A DNA stretch of 64,000 bases from Hyphomonadaceae bacterium. GTDB taxonomy: Bacteria > Pseudomonadota > Alphaproteobacteria > Rhizobiales > Hyphomicrobiaceae. Where the stretch lies: positions 62,001-126,000 of the forward strand of contig JAIEQJ010000023.1 of assembly GCA_019747815.1 (NCBI GenBank). Direction: 5' to 3'. The stretch's first letter is position 1. Each line of letters begins with the position of its first letter. Both the position numbers and the translations under genes were made by a program. The notes beneath the pieces are model-generated. The model had not been told where the DNA came from. It saw only the letters and a list, made by a program, of their open reading frames with translations, and made no database searches. Shown one piece after another: positions 8,176-17,951 of this stretch.

Positions 8176-9549
8176 TCACACGTAGAGAACCGATTTCACC
8201 GCCTCGACCACCTGTGCGCTCGACGGCAATGCCAGCCGCTCGAGATTGGCGGCATACGGCATCGGCACATCCGCACCCGATATCTTGACCGGCGGTGCAT
8301 CGAGATAGTCGAACGCCTGCATGGCCACCTGGGCGCAGATCTCGGAGCCGACCGAGCACACCGGCCAAGCCTCCTCCACGGTGACGAGCCGGTTGGTCTT
8401 CTTCACGGACGCGATGATCGTGTCCAGATCGAGCGGACGCAAGGACCTCAGATCGATCACCTCCGCCTCGATGCCGTTCCGGGCAAGCTCGGCGGCCGCC
8501 TCCAGCGCGTAGTGCATCCCGCGCGAGAACGACACGATCGTCACGTGGCTGCCCGTGCGGGCGATGCGCGCCTTGCCGATCGGCACGATCCACTCGCCCT
8601 TGGGCACCGGCCCGGAGCTGCCGTACAGGATCTCGTTCTCGAGAACGAGCACCGGGTTGGGATCGCGGATCGCCGCCTTCAACAGGCCCTTGGCGTCGGC
8701 CGGATTGGACGGCGCCACCACCTTCAGTCCGGGGATGTGCGCATACCAGGCCGAGAAGCACTGGCTGTGCTGGGCCGCCACGCGGGCAGCCGCGCCGTTC
8801 GGCCCGCGGAACACGATCGGGCATCCGAGCTGGCCGCCCGACATGTACAGCGTCTTGGCCGCCGAGTTGATGATCTGGTCGATCGCCTGCATGGCGAAAT
8901 TCCAGGTCATGAACTCGACGATCGGCTTGAGGCCCGCCATGCCGGCACCCACGCCGATGCCGGCAAAACCCTGCTCGGTGATGGGCGTATCGATGACGCG
9001 CCGGGGACCGAACTCGTCGAGCAGGCCCTGGCTCACCTTGTAGGCACCCTGATACTGGGCGACCTCCTCGCCCATCAAAAACACGTCCTTGTCGCGGCGC
9101 ATCTCCTCCGCCATCGCATCGCGCAAGGCCTCGCGCATCGTCTGGCTCGCGGTCTCGGCGCCCGCCATGGCCTCTCCCCGCACGTCCGCGGGGAGTGGGC
9201 GAGGGGCAGAAGCAGATGGCGCCGAAGCCTTGGGCGGCCCCTCACCCCGCGCTGTTGGCGCAGAAGCAGGCGATGCAGAGGCGCGGGGAGAGGGCGAAGC
9301 ACCAGCCCCCTCCCCGTCCAGCAATGCGATCGGCGTGTTGACCTTCACGCCCTCGGTGCCCTCCGACACCAGCAGTTTCGCCACCTTGCCCTCGTCGACC
9401 GCCTCCACCTCCATGGTGGCCTTGTCGGTCTCGATCTCGGCGATGATGTCGCCCGGCTTGATCGCCTGGCCCTCCTTCACCAGCCATTTGGCGAGCTTGC
9501 CCTCCTCCATGGTCGGGGAGAGCGCGGGCATCAAAATCTCGGTCGGCAT
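8176..9549 (-). CDS. pdhB: Pyruvate dehydrogenase E1 beta subunit with N-terminal lipoyl domain
   Basis: The 457-residue chain joins a lipoyl domain (about 1-77, lysine in ETDKATMEV) through an Ala/Pro/Ser linker (about 78-135) to a complete E1-beta ([15 protein letters not shown] onward). Conserved pieces include [33 protein letters not shown] and, in the C-terminal half, [14 protein letters not shown]. With pdhA it decarboxylates pyruvate using thiamine diphosphate. A lipoyl domain on E1-beta is a known alphaproteobacterial feature. Start 9549 gives [11 protein letters not shown]. The lipoyl DNA equals that of pdhC, and the linker DNA contains two hairpin-forming repeats. Confidence 0.96.
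   Translation of the reverse strand: MPTEILMPALSPTMEEGKLAKWLVKEGQAIKPGDIIAEIETDKATMEVEAVDEGKVAKLLVSEGTEGVKVNTPIALLDGEGAGASPSPRASASPASAPTARGEGPPKASAPSASAPRPLPADVRGEAMAGAETASQTMREALRDAMAEEMRRDKDVFLMGEEVAQYQGAYKVSQGLLDEFGPRRVIDTPITEQGFAGIGVGAGMAGLKPIVEFMTWNFAMQAIDQIINSAAKTLYMSGGQLGCPIVFRGPNGAAARVAAQHSQCFSAWYAHIPGLKVVAPSNPADAKGLLKAAIRDPNPVLVLENEILYGSSGPVPKGEWIVPIGKARIARTGSHVTIVSFSRGMHYALEAAAELARNGIEAEVIDLRSLRPLDLDTIIASVKKTNRLVTVEEAWPVCSVGSEICAQVAMQAFDYLDAPPVKISGADVPMPYAANLERLALPSSAQVVEAVKSVLYV
9174..9288. repeat. Two palindromic hairpins inside the pdhB linker
   Basis: ctccccgc (9174-9181) pairs with gcggggag (9188-9195). ccccgcgc (9245-9252) pairs with gcgcgggg (9281-9288). Both lie in frame within the low-complexity linker between the lipoyl and E1-beta domains and resemble the intergenic hairpin at 3462-3497. 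They appear to be intergenic-type repeats that became linker coding sequence; this origin is an inference. Confidence 0.5.
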
Positions 9550-9553
9550 TCCT
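9329..9553. repeat. 225-bp perfect direct repeat, copy 2 (pdhB lipoyl domain)
   Basis: This copy is identical to 7433-7657 at all 225 positions. The flanking bases differ at once on both sides (g versus c after the repeat on the leader side). Confidence 0.95.
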
Positions 9554-9661
9554 CGGGTCTCTGTCTTTGCCTCGGTTGGATCAAGCGACGCGCAGACCCA
9601 ACACCATCCATCGAATTTTCCGCGCCTTGGGTCGAGCACCAGCGCTGACCCAAGCTGCACC

Positions 9662-10660
9662 TCACGCCGGCAGCAGCACGTCGGTCCAAAGCTCGCTCTC
9701 GTCGGGCTCCGGATCGTGCTGCGCGAACTCCGCCGCGCCGTTGACGATGCTGCGGATGTCCGCGTCGATCGTCTTCATGGCGTCCTCGTCCACCAGTTTG
9801 CCGTCCAGCAGGCGCCGCCGCACCTGCTCGATCGGATCATGCTCCTCGCGCATCTTCTGCACTTCCTCGCGCGTGCGGTATTTGGCCGGGTCCGACATGG
9901 AATGGCCGCGATAGCGGTAGGTGAGCATCTCCAGGATGTAGGGGCCGTTGCCCGCCCGCACCCATTTCACCACCCGGTCGCCCGCATCCTTCACCGCGCG
10001 CACATCCATGCCGTCGACCTGCTCGCCCGGAATGTCGAAGGAGCGGCCGCGCTGGGAGAAATCGGTGGTCGCCGCCGAGCGCTCGATGGAGGTGCCCATC
10101 GCATACTTGTTGTTCTCGATGATGAACACGACGGGCAGCTTCCACAGCTTGGCCATGTTGAAGCTCTCGTACACCTGGCCCTGATTGGCGGCGCCGTCGC
10201 CGAAATACGTGAGACACACGCGGCCGTTGCCGCGGTAGGCGTTGGCGAACGCGATGCCCGCCCCCAGCGGCACGTTGGCGCCGACGATGCCATGCCCGCC
10301 GTAGAAGTTCTTCTCCTTGGAGAACATGTGCATGGAGCCGCCCTTGCCCTTGGAGTAGCCGCCACGCCGGCCGGTGAGTTCCGCCATCACCCCTTTGGGG
10401 TCCATGCCGCAGGCCAGCATGTGGCCGTGATCGCGATAGGTGGTGATGACCTGGTCGCCCTCCTCGATCGCCATCTGCATGCCGACCACCACCGCCTCCT
10501 GCCCGATATAGAGATGGCAGAAGCCGCCGATCAACCCCATGCCGTAGAGCTGACCCGCCTTCTCCTCGAAACGGCGGATAAGGAGCATCTCGCGATAGGC
10601 CTTGAGCTCCTGGTCGCGGCTGAAATGGGGGGTCTTCTGTTGGCCATTGGGGCGAGACAT
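9662..10660 (-). CDS. pdhA: Pyruvate dehydrogenase E1 alpha subunit
   Basis: This 332-residue subunit binds thiamine diphosphate together with pdhB. The ThDP motif runs from [15 protein letters not shown] to [10 protein letters not shown] (about residues 160-195). The phosphorylation-loop-like segment [13 protein letters not shown] is near 262-275, and the N-terminal part has [22 protein letters not shown] 10660 gives [11 protein letters not shown]; the longer ORF reaching 10780 is not family-like. It heads the minus-strand group pdhA-pdhB-GFA-pdhC, with 112 bp to pdhB. The promoter should lie within 10661-11245. Confidence 0.96.
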   Translation of the reverse strand: MSRPNGQQKTPHFSRDQELKAYREMLLIRRFEEKAGQLYGMGLIGGFCHLYIGQEAVVVGMQMAIEEGDQVITTYRDHGHMLACGMDPKGVMAELTGRRGGYSKGKGGSMHMFSKEKNFYGGHGIVGANVPLGAGIAFANAYRGNGRVCLTYFGDGAANQGQVYESFNMAKLWKLPVVFIIENNKYAMGTSIERSAATTDFSQRGRSFDIPGEQVDGMDVRAVKDAGDRVVKWVRAGNGPYILEMLTYRYRGHSMSDPAKYRTREEVQKMREEHDPIEQVRRRLLDGKLVDEDAMKTIDADIRSIVNGAAEFAQHDPEPDESELWTDVLLPA

Positions 10661-11245
10661 GCGCGGCGATCGTCCTCGGCGTTTTTGGGATGGAGCTTGA
10701 GCCCGCCAGGACCGTACAAGAAACACTTCCGCAAAGCCAGCGGCCCGGCGTAAGTAACTGTAACGCGCAAATGCCTTCAAAAAGGTGCCGGCCTTCGCCC
10801 ACCATCCCGTCAGGGCGCCCAGCAGCCATCCCGCAGCAGGCCAGCACGGCCTCGAGGCATCGATCTCTCCAGCATGCTGGATATCAGACCGATTGCGCCT
10901 CGAGGCCGCACGTGCCGTGTGATGTGTGTGACTGACGGAGACAGACGATTGCCAACAGGCAAATGCGACACCAGGGTTTGCCGTGGCGGGCTGTGCCGCC
11001 GATCATACAGTGGGTGTACGCGGGACCATGTGTCCCAACCGGGACGTTGAGAGACTAGCGTCCGGCGGTTAAGCGCGAGTAAAGCGCTAGAGGACTTGGC
11101 GCACACGACGGATGTGGTCCCGGAAATTTTGCGACACGCGAAGCTCGCATGCCGAAATGCAAGCGCTGCGCTTGTCGCTGTCAGTCTCGGCTCTCAAGAC
11201 CGAAGGCTGTGGCCGGGATGAGCGTGATGGCCATGGCCTGCGGCA
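10661..11245. other. Gene-free interval between pdhA and eno
   Basis: This is 585 bp without a credible gene. In many Rhizobiales an ftsB-like gene lies between eno and pdhA; the only ORF here (10810-11106, minus) has Arg/Ser/Pro-rich composition without a membrane segment or coiled coil. The interval probably holds the pdhA promoter and the eno 3' end. A nested palindrome is described separately. Confidence 0.6.
10848..10907. repeat. Nested palindrome upstream of pdhA
   Basis: ggcctcgagg (10848-10857) and its reverse complement cctcgaggcc (10898-10907) flank a perfect 12-bp palindrome, ccagcatgctgg (10869-10880). It lies about 190 bp upstream of the pdhA start. It could be a regulator-binding site or a structured element; nothing shows which. 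Confidence 0.4.
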
Positions 11246-12598
<1,353 letters not shown>

Positions 12599-12662
12599 TC
12601 AGCGCGGATCGCAAAGGGCAGATTGCGCTCGGGTTGCGCGCAGGTGTTGTCGGAGAAGGACG

Positions 12663-13370
12663 ATGATGGCCGACAGGTCGGCAATGGTGCTGTTTTCCGG
12701 CGGGCAGGATTCCACCGTCTGCCTGGCCTGGGCGCTGGACCGCTACGCCCACGTGGAGACCGTCGGCTTCGCCTACGGCCAGCGTCATGGCGTGGAGCTG
12801 GCTCAGCGGCCGGTGGTCCGTGCCGAGATCGCCGCCAGGTTCCCGCAGTGGGCTCCCCGCCTCGGCGACGACCACCTGCTCGATCTGGCCGCCCTCGGCC
12901 AGATCAGCGACACGGCGCTCACCCGCGAGGCCCAGTTCGAGATGACGGCGGCCGGTCTGCCCAACACCTTCGTGCCCGGCCGCAACCTGCTGTTCTTCAC
13001 CTACGCGGCCGCGCTCGCCTACCGCCGCGGCATCCGCATTCTCGTCGGCGGCATGTGCGAGACGGATTTCTCCGGCTACCCCGACTGCCGCAACGAGACC
13101 TTGCAGAGCCTTGCCAAATCGATCGCGCTCGGCATGGACGCCGCCTTCACCATCGCCACCCCCTTGATGTGGATCGACAAGGCCGCCACCTGGGAGATGG
13201 CCGTGCGCTTGGGCGGGCCGGCGCTGGTCGATCTCATCATCGCCCACACGCACACCTGCTACACCCCGGACCGCTCGATACGTCATGCCTGGGGCTATGG
13301 CTGCGGCCAATGCCCCGCGTGTGGGCTCAGGGCAAGAGGATGGGAGCGATGGCAAATCGCCAGGACATGA
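12663..13370 (+). CDS. queC: 7-cyano-7-deazaguanine (preQ0) synthase
   Basis: This 235-residue enzyme converts 7-carboxy-7-deazaguanine and ammonia to preQ0 using ATP, a step in queuosine synthesis. The PP-loop ATP motif SGGQDST is at residues 11-17. The C-terminal zinc site appears as HTHTCYTP then [11 protein letters not shown] (four cysteines), and [10 protein letters not shown] near residue 101-110 is characteristic. ATG 12663 follows ggagaagga; a second ATG at 12666 is possible. The next small gene overlaps its 3' end by 22 bp, so they are translationally linked. queE, queD and queF lie a few kilobases downstream. Confidence 0.96.
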   Translation: MMADRSAMVLFSGGQDSTVCLAWALDRYAHVETVGFAYGQRHGVELAQRPVVRAEIAARFPQWAPRLGDDHLLDLAALGQISDTALTREAQFEMTAAGLPNTFVPGRNLLFFTYAAALAYRRGIRILVGGMCETDFSGYPDCRNETLQSLAKSIALGMDAAFTIATPLMWIDKAATWEMAVRLGGPALVDLIIAHTHTCYTPDRSIRHAWGYGCGQCPACGLRARGWERWQIART

Positions 13371-13597
13371 TCCGCGCTGTCGATCTGGCCCTTGCCGGCG
13401 ACTGGGATGGCGCGCACAAGATCGCCCAGCAGGATGAAACCGATCCGACCTCGTGCTGGATCCACGCCACCCTCCACAAGATCGAGGGCGATGCCGACAA
13501 TGCCCGCTATTGGTACGCCCGCACCGGCCAGTCCTACGAAGCTTTCCCCGACCCCAAGGCCGAACTCGCCGCCATCAAAGCCGTGCTGTCGTATTGA
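13349..13597 (+). CDS. Conserved small hypothetical protein, TPR-like
   Basis: This 82-residue protein starts inside the last codons of queC. It is helical, with two helix-turn-helix units ([20 protein letters not shown] and [21 protein letters not shown]) that resemble one and a half TPR units. No signal peptide or membrane segment is seen. Its reading frame has sensible amino-acid composition and the overlap suggests co-expression with queC. An ATG at 13340 is an in-frame alternative start. I do not know a function. Confidence 0.7.
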   Translation: MANRQDMIRAVDLALAGDWDGAHKIAQQDETDPTSCWIHATLHKIEGDADNARYWYARTGQSYEAFPDPKAELAAIKAVLSY

Positions 13598-13612
13598 GGC
13601 CTCGCCCAACTT

Positions 13613-13650
13613 TGTCGTTCCGGCCGAGGGCGAGAGCCGGAACTCAAGGA
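13613..13650. repeat. Partial copy of the palindromic intergenic element
   Basis: tgtcgttccggccgaggg (13613-13630) followed by cgagagccggaac resembles the left part of the element at 143-259, which has tgtcatcccggccgaggg then gagagccgggac. gttccgg pairs with ccggaac as a small hairpin. No right-hand terminal repeat is found, so this is a degraded or partial copy. Confidence 0.45.
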
Positions 13651-13804
13651 CCGCGGATTGCTTGCGATCCCGGGTACCCGAGATTGGGCTCGCGCCCGGC
13701 ATGGCGGTTCGGGCCAACTCCAACCGCCTTATCCCCGCGTCACGCTGCTCTGCTATAATCCGGCCATGATCCGACAGATCCGCCGAACAGCCGAGGGGCC
13801 GCCC

Positions 13805-14572
13805 ATGGCCGACATCGCCACCGCCCCCTCCTTCCGCCTCGACGGCCGGCGCGCGCTCGTCACCGGCGCCGGCCGCGGCATCGGCCTGGCGGCGGCGGGG
13901 GCACTCGCTGATGCCGGGGCGCACGTGACGCTTGCGGCCCGCTCCGCCGCCGAGATCGAAGCCGCCGCCGAAGCCATCCGCGCCCGCGGCCAGACGGCGA
14001 ACGCTTTGGTGCTCGACGTCACCGATCTCGCCGCCATGCAGCGCACGATCGCTGAAGCCGAGCCCTTCAGCATTCTCATCAACAATGCGGGCACCAACCG
14101 CCCGAAGCCGCTGCTTGATGTCACCGCCGAGGATTTCGACGCCGTCATGAACCTCAACGTGCGCGCCGCCTACTTCGTGGCCCAGGCCGTCGCCCGCCGC
14201 CTGATGCAGGCTGGCGAGGCTGGCTCCATCGTCAACATCTCGTCCCAGATGGGCCACGTCGGTGCCGCCCGGCGCACCGTCTATTGCGCCTCCAAGCACG
14301 CCATGGAAGGCTTCACCAAGGCGATGGCCATCGAGCTTGCCCCGCACAATATCCGCGTCAACAGCGTCGGCCCCACGTTCATCGAAACGCCCATGACGCG
14401 CCCCTTCTTCGAGAACGCCGCGTTCAAGGCCGAGGTGCTGTCCAAGATCAAGCTTGGCCGTCTTGGCCAGCTCGGGGAGGTCACCGGCGCCATCGTCTTT
14501 CTGGCCTCGGACGCCGCATCCCTGATCACCGGCTCGGCTCTGGTTGTAGATGGCGGCTGGACGGCGGAGTAG
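13805..14572 (+). CDS. Short-chain dehydrogenase/reductase (FabG-like)
   Basis: This is a 255-residue NAD(P)-dependent oxidoreductase. The cofactor motif TGAGRGIG is at about residues 18-25, the structural NNAG at about 94-97, and the catalytic Ser with Tyr-x-x-x-Lys appear as NISSQMGH and YCASKHAM (about 146-168). The C-terminus DAASLITGSALVVDGGWTAE is typical of the classical SDR class. I chose ATG 13805 because it has a cgagggg ribosome-binding site; ATG 13766 adds 13 residues. The substrate cannot be inferred; homologues act on sugars, polyols or acyl thioesters. Confidence 0.9.
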   Translation: MADIATAPSFRLDGRRALVTGAGRGIGLAAAGALADAGAHVTLAARSAAEIEAAAEAIRARGQTANALVLDVTDLAAMQRTIAEAEPFSILINNAGTNRPKPLLDVTAEDFDAVMNLNVRAAYFVAQAVARRLMQAGEAGSIVNISSQMGHVGAARRTVYCASKHAMEGFTKAMAIELAPHNIRVNSVGPTFIETPMTRPFFENAAFKAEVLSKIKLGRLGQLGEVTGAIVFLASDAASLITGSALVVDGGWTAE

Positions 14573-14747
14573 GCACCCGCGAAGCCTGTGGCCTCAACTC
14601 AACACTCGGCAGCGCAATGCGCCTGGCGCGTCCGTTTTCCAACTCCGATCATGCGAATCAGTTTAGGTGCCCGCCACTGCCGCGCCGGCGTAGGGGACGA
14701 TGCGGGCACGCCTCGCATGCCGAGGCCAACCAACTCGGGAGTGCCCT

Positions 14748-14987
14748 ATGCCGCCAGCCATGCGGAAAGCTATCGACATATTGACGGCCATCGGCCTCAC
14801 CGCCGCAGTCTTCTTCGTGATCGTGGTTGCCAACAGCTTCCTGATGACGCGCGGCGGCTACAGCCAGGGCTTCAAGCTTTGGTATAGTTTCATCCTCAGG
14901 CCCGACATCCTCGGGACCATCGTTCTCACCGCGCTGGTCACCATGGTCTACGTGTTCTGGAAGCAGGGCGGACGGCCAAGAATTTAG
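14748..14987 (+). CDS. Small membrane protein with two transmembrane helices
   Basis: This 79-residue protein has hydrophobic segments ILTAIGLTAAVFFVIVVANS (about 8-27) and ILGTIVLTALVTMVYVFW (about 53-70), joined by a polar loop. The end KQGGRPRI is positively charged, which places it in the cytoplasm by the positive-inside rule. The ATG at 14748 follows a cgggag site. It is convergent with yhhQ, with a hairpin between them. No recognised family. Confidence 0.6.
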   Translation: MPPAMRKAIDILTAIGLTAAVFFVIVVANSFLMTRGGYSQGFKLWYSFILRPDILGTIVLTALVTMVYVFWKQGGRPRI

Positions 14988-15031
14988 TCTCTCTCGGACT
15001 CGTGTAAGCCAAACCTCTTTCGTTCTCTCCA

Positions 15032-15065
15032 GAGATCCGGCATCTCGCCCAAGATGTCGGATCTC
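15032..15065. terminator. Bidirectional hairpin terminator between convergent genes
   Basis: gagatccggcatct (15032-15045) pairs with agatgtcggatctc (15052-15065) across a 6-base loop, with one G-T type mismatch. On the plus strand it is followed by atgtttt. The position between the stops of the 79-residue gene (14987) and yhhQ (15082) fits a shared terminator. Confidence 0.65.
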
Positions 15066-15081
15066 ATGTTTTCGTGCCGGC

Positions 15082-15804
15082 TCACGTCTCGATCCTGAAC
15101 GGATTGAAGTTGGTGTTGCGGTCGTAATAGTCCTCGTCCTCGGCCCGCTTCAGAAACGCCACCACACGATAGGTGAGCGGCAGGAACGCGATCTCCACCA
15201 GCGTCTTGGTGACGAACTGGCTCACCACCAGCGTGAACACCAGCTCGTTCGGCATGATGCCCGAGTTGTAGAAGGCGAGCGGATAGAAGAGCGCCGAGTC
15301 CACCGCCTCGCCGGCCACCGTTGAGCCCACGAACCGCGCCCCCTGGTAGCGGCCGCTGCTCCACACCTTCATCTTGGCCAGCACGAACGAGTTGACGAAC
15401 TCGCCGCAGAAATAGGCGAACATCGAGGCGAGCGCGATGCGCCAGGTGCTGCCGAAGGCGATCTCGTACACCTTCTGGTTGGGCCAGGTGGGGGCCGGCG
15501 GCAGCGCGACGATCACGGCCGCCATGATCGCGGCAAAACCGAGCGCGGCGAACCCGGCCCAGATCACCTTGCGGGCGCGCGAGTAGCCATAGACCTCGGT
15601 CAGGACATCGCCGAACACATAGGAGATCGGAAAGAACAGCACGCCGGCGCCGAAGGTCACGGCGCCGATGAGCGGCAGGTCGATCTGCGCGGCCTTGGCG
15701 GGACCGATCAGGTTGGAGCACACCAGCACCACGACGAATGCCACCATGACGAACTCATAGTAGCGATAGCGCCGCGCCGGCTGTTCGGTCGTTGCTGTCT
15801 GCAT
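15082..15804 (-). CDS. yhhQ: Queuosine precursor transporter (VUT family)
   Basis: This 240-residue inner-membrane protein has six or so hydrophobic segments. Family features include the first helix YEFVMVAFVVVLVCSNLIG, FPISYVFGDVLTEVYGY (about 60-76) with its conserved acidic residues, and GEAVDSALFYPLAF. YhhQ imports preQ0/preQ1, so its place beside queC, queE, queD and queF suggests both synthesis and salvage of the base. ATG 15804 is preferred over an upstream in-frame ATG at 15843 that lacks homology. It is divergent from queE. Confidence 0.93.
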   Translation of the reverse strand: MQTATTEQPARRYRYYEFVMVAFVVVLVCSNLIGPAKAAQIDLPLIGAVTFGAGVLFFPISYVFGDVLTEVYGYSRARKVIWAGFAALGFAAIMAAVIVALPPAPTWPNQKVYEIAFGSTWRIALASMFAYFCGEFVNSFVLAKMKVWSSGRYQGARFVGSTVAGEAVDSALFYPLAFYNSGIMPNELVFTLVVSQFVTKTLVEIAFLPLTYRVVAFLKRAEDEDYYDRNTNFNPFRIET

Positions 15805-15855
15805 ATGTGGCCCCTGTCCCCGCGCCGCTTGACAATGGCGCACCCCAGCCTACCC

Positions 15856-16491
15856 ATGACCCGTATGTATAGCGTCAAGGAGATCTTCTACACGCTGCAG
15901 GGTGAAGGCGCGAACGCCGGCCGCGCCGCCGTGTTCTGCCGCTTTGCCGGCTGCAATCTGTGGTCGGGGCGTGAGGAGGATCGCCAAGCGGCCCAGTGCT
16001 CCTTCTGCGACACCGATTTCGTTGGCATGGACGGCCCCGGCGGCGGGCGCTTTGCCGCCGCCTCAGACCTCGCCGGCGCTTGCCGTGCAGCAGCCGGTGC
16101 CGCCGGCGCAAGCCTTCTCGTCCTGACGGGGGGCGAGCCGATGCTGCAGGTGGACGACCCGCTGATCGAGGCCCTGCACAAGGAGGGCTTTAGGATCGCC
16201 ATCGAGACCAACGGCACGCTCGCCGTACCGGCCACCATCGACTGGATCTGCGTCAGCCCCAAGGCCGGCACCAGGCTCGAGCAGCGCACGGGCCAGGAGT
16301 TGAAACTGGTCTATCCCCAGGAGGGCCTGCCCCCCGAGGCCGTCGAGGGTCTGGCGTTCACACACCACTTCCTGCAGCCCATGGACGGGCCAGAGCGCGA
16401 CCGCAACACGGCCCTGGCCGTTGCCTATTGCAAGGCGCACCCGCGCTGGCGGCTCTCCCTGCAGTCGCACAAGCTGATCGGCATCCCGTGA
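15856..16491 (+). CDS. queE: 7-carboxy-7-deazaguanine synthase
   Basis: The 211-residue radical SAM enzyme rearranges 6-carboxytetrahydropterin to 7-carboxy-7-deazaguanine. The iron-sulfur motif has the QueE spacing C-x14-C-x2-C: the first cysteine is in AGCNLW and the last two in QCSFCDTDF. Other features are YSVKEIFYTLQGEGANAGR at the N-terminus, the SAM-binding LTGGEPMLQ, and ETNGT. The start is uncertain: ATG 15856 gives MTRMYSVKEIF, ATG 15835 and 15865 are also in frame, and no ribosome-binding site decides. It is divergent from yhhQ with a very short gap. Confidence 0.94.
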   Translation: MTRMYSVKEIFYTLQGEGANAGRAAVFCRFAGCNLWSGREEDRQAAQCSFCDTDFVGMDGPGGGRFAAASDLAGACRAAAGAAGASLLVLTGGEPMLQVDDPLIEALHKEGFRIAIETNGTLAVPATIDWICVSPKAGTRLEQRTGQELKLVYPQEGLPPEAVEGLAFTHHFLQPMDGPERDRNTALAVAYCKAHPRWRLSLQSHKLIGIP

Positions 16492-16529
16492 GTGAGGGAC
16501 GCCGAGCCGCGCGCCGATTTCCAACGGTG

Positions 16530-16916
16530 CTAACGAGGACGGCCGAAAAACAAGACATAGCCGTCAGCGTCTTTGAGTTCAAAGCCGCGCAGCCCGTCAT
16601 GGGTATCCTCAAGAGGCACAGAAAAGGCGACGCCGCGTGACACAAATTCGGCCGCCAGCGCATCGGGATCGGGCACATGGACGTACGCATCCCACCGGGC
16701 CGTCGCGTGGCGCCTATGGTTGGGAACCGGTTCTATCCCGGCGGATTTGACGAAGATCATCGCCCCATCGCGCGCCACGATTGCAAAGAAGGGTGCGTGC
16801 TCGGGCTCCTGATAGGTGACGTCAAAGCCGAGCTTATCGCGATAGAACGAAAGTGCCGTTGGGACGTCTCGCGCGATGAAGAACGGCGCGATGCCGGATA
16901 TGGCTGGCCGGACCAT
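16530..16916 (-). CDS. VOC family protein (glyoxalase/bleomycin-resistance fold)
   Basis: This 128-residue protein shows one vicinal-oxygen-chelate domain: FFIARDVPTALSFYRDKLGFDV near the N-terminus, then the second beta-alpha-beta half with DAYVHVPDPDALAAEF and the closing GFELKDADGYVLFFGR with a conserved metal-ligand Glu. ATG 16916 follows a ccgaggagg site; the ORF continues upstream without homology. It interrupts the queE-queD pair on the opposite strand. The substrate is unknown. Confidence 0.85.
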   Translation of the reverse strand: MVRPAISGIAPFFIARDVPTALSFYRDKLGFDVTYQEPEHAPFFAIVARDGAMIFVKSAGIEPVPNHRRHATARWDAYVHVPDPDALAAEFVSRGVAFSVPLEDTHDGLRGFELKDADGYVLFFGRPR

Positions 16917-17094
16917 GCGGGCCTCCTCGGAGCGGTCGCTGCGGTGCCAACGTCGGTAGCACACTCTTGCGAACGAAATTCGAAAGGTCCGGCCGAGGCG
17001 TGCTCGCGGCCCTACGTTGGGCCGGGGCGAATTCACTCCTGAGATGCTGCGCAACCTCTGGATTTTGCATGCAAAATGGCCTAAGCAGCAGCTC

Positions 17095-17478
17095 ATGCGC
17101 ATCTATAAGGATTTCCGCTTCGAGGCGGCCCACTATCTGCCGAACGAGACCGGTTCGGTGAACAGCCGCGTTCACGGTCACTCGTTCCGTGCGCGTGTCA
17201 CCATCAACGGCCCGGTCCATCCGGATACGGGCTATGTGTTCCACTTCGACCAATTGACGAGCGCCATCGCTGAAGCCCGCGAGGCACTCGATCACCGCCT
17301 CCTCAATGATGTCGAAGGCCTCGCCACGCCGACTCTGGAGCGCATCGCCGTGTGGCTCTGGAACCGGCTGCAGAACCGCGTGCCGGGCCTGGCCGAGATC
17401 GAGGTTGCCCGCGACAGCTGCCAGGAAGGCTGCATCTATCGCGGCCCCGCGCCCTCAATTCCCGCGGCAGCCGAATAG
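17095..17478 (+). CDS. queD: 6-carboxytetrahydropterin synthase-like protein (QueD/PTPS family)
   Basis: This 127-residue member of the 6-pyruvoyltetrahydropterin synthase family should convert dihydroneopterin triphosphate to 6-carboxytetrahydropterin for queuosine. Zinc ligands are intact: His13 in FEAAHYLP, and His27 and His29 in [15 protein letters not shown] supplies Asp66-His67. However, the usual catalytic cysteine four residues before HGH is Asn23, and the usual Glu before TC is Asp107 in [16 protein letters not shown] 17095 is preferred by alignment; ATG 17044 is an alternative. It sits 12 bp before queF. It may be a divergent QueD subtype. Confidence 0.88.
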   Translation: MRIYKDFRFEAAHYLPNETGSVNSRVHGHSFRARVTINGPVHPDTGYVFHFDQLTSAIAEAREALDHRLLNDVEGLATPTLERIAVWLWNRLQNRVPGLAEIEVARDSCQEGCIYRGPAPSIPAAAE

Positions 17479-17489
17479 GAAGCGAACCC

Positions 17490-17951
17490 ATGGGCCGCAA
17501 AGCACCCCCGGTGACAATGCTTGGCAGCGCCGCGCACATGCCGGAGAGCCCGGAGAAGGCGCTCGTCGAGCGCGTCCCCAATCCGCATCCCGACACCCAC
17601 TACACCGCCCGCTTCACGGCGCCGGAGTTCACCTCGCTCTGCCCCGTCACCGGCCAGCCGGACTTTGCCCACCTCGTCATCGACTACGTGCCGCACCAGT
17701 GGCTGGTCGAATCCAAGTCGCTGAAGCTCTACCTGTCGTCGTTCCGCAACCACGGCGCCTTCCACGAGGACTGCACGGTGGCCATCGGCAAGCGCCTCGC
17801 CGCCCTGCTCGAGCCGCATTATCTGCGCATCGGCGGCTACTGGTATCCGCGTGGCGGCATGCCGATCGACGTGTTCTGGCAGACGGGGACGCTGCCCAAG
17901 GGCGTGTGGCTGCCCGACCAGGGCGTCGCGCCCTATCGCGGCCGCGGCTGA
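17490..17951 (+). CDS. queF: NADPH-dependent preQ0 reductase (7-cyano-7-deazaguanine reductase)
   Basis: This 153-residue enzyme reduces the nitrile of preQ0 to the amine of preQ1. It is the short single-domain (YkvM-like) form. The catalytic cysteine is in [13 protein letters not shown] (about residues 50-62), and the QueF motif follows as [21 protein letters not shown]. The ATG at 17490 has an aggaag site. It is the last gene of the queuosine group and its 3' end overlaps the stop of the convergent M23 peptidase gene by 19 bp. Confidence 0.96.
   Translation: MGRKAPPVTMLGSAAHMPESPEKALVERVPNPHPDTHYTARFTAPEFTSLCPVTGQPDFAHLVIDYVPHQWLVESKSLKLYLSSFRNHGAFHEDCTVAIGKRLAALLEPHYLRIGGYWYPRGGMPIDVFWQTGTLPKGVWLPDQGVAPYRGRG

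Noticed and set aside
7282-9648. 788-residue plus-strand open frame through pdhB and pdhC
   Set aside because: It is antisense to two recognised genes. It contains a repeated segment only because it covers both copies of the 225-bp lipoyl repeat.
10810-11106. Minus-strand 98-residue frame in the pdhA-eno gap, considered as ftsB
   Set aside because: It has no N-terminal membrane helix, no coiled coil and a Ser/Arg/Pro-rich composition, so it is not FtsB and probably not coding.
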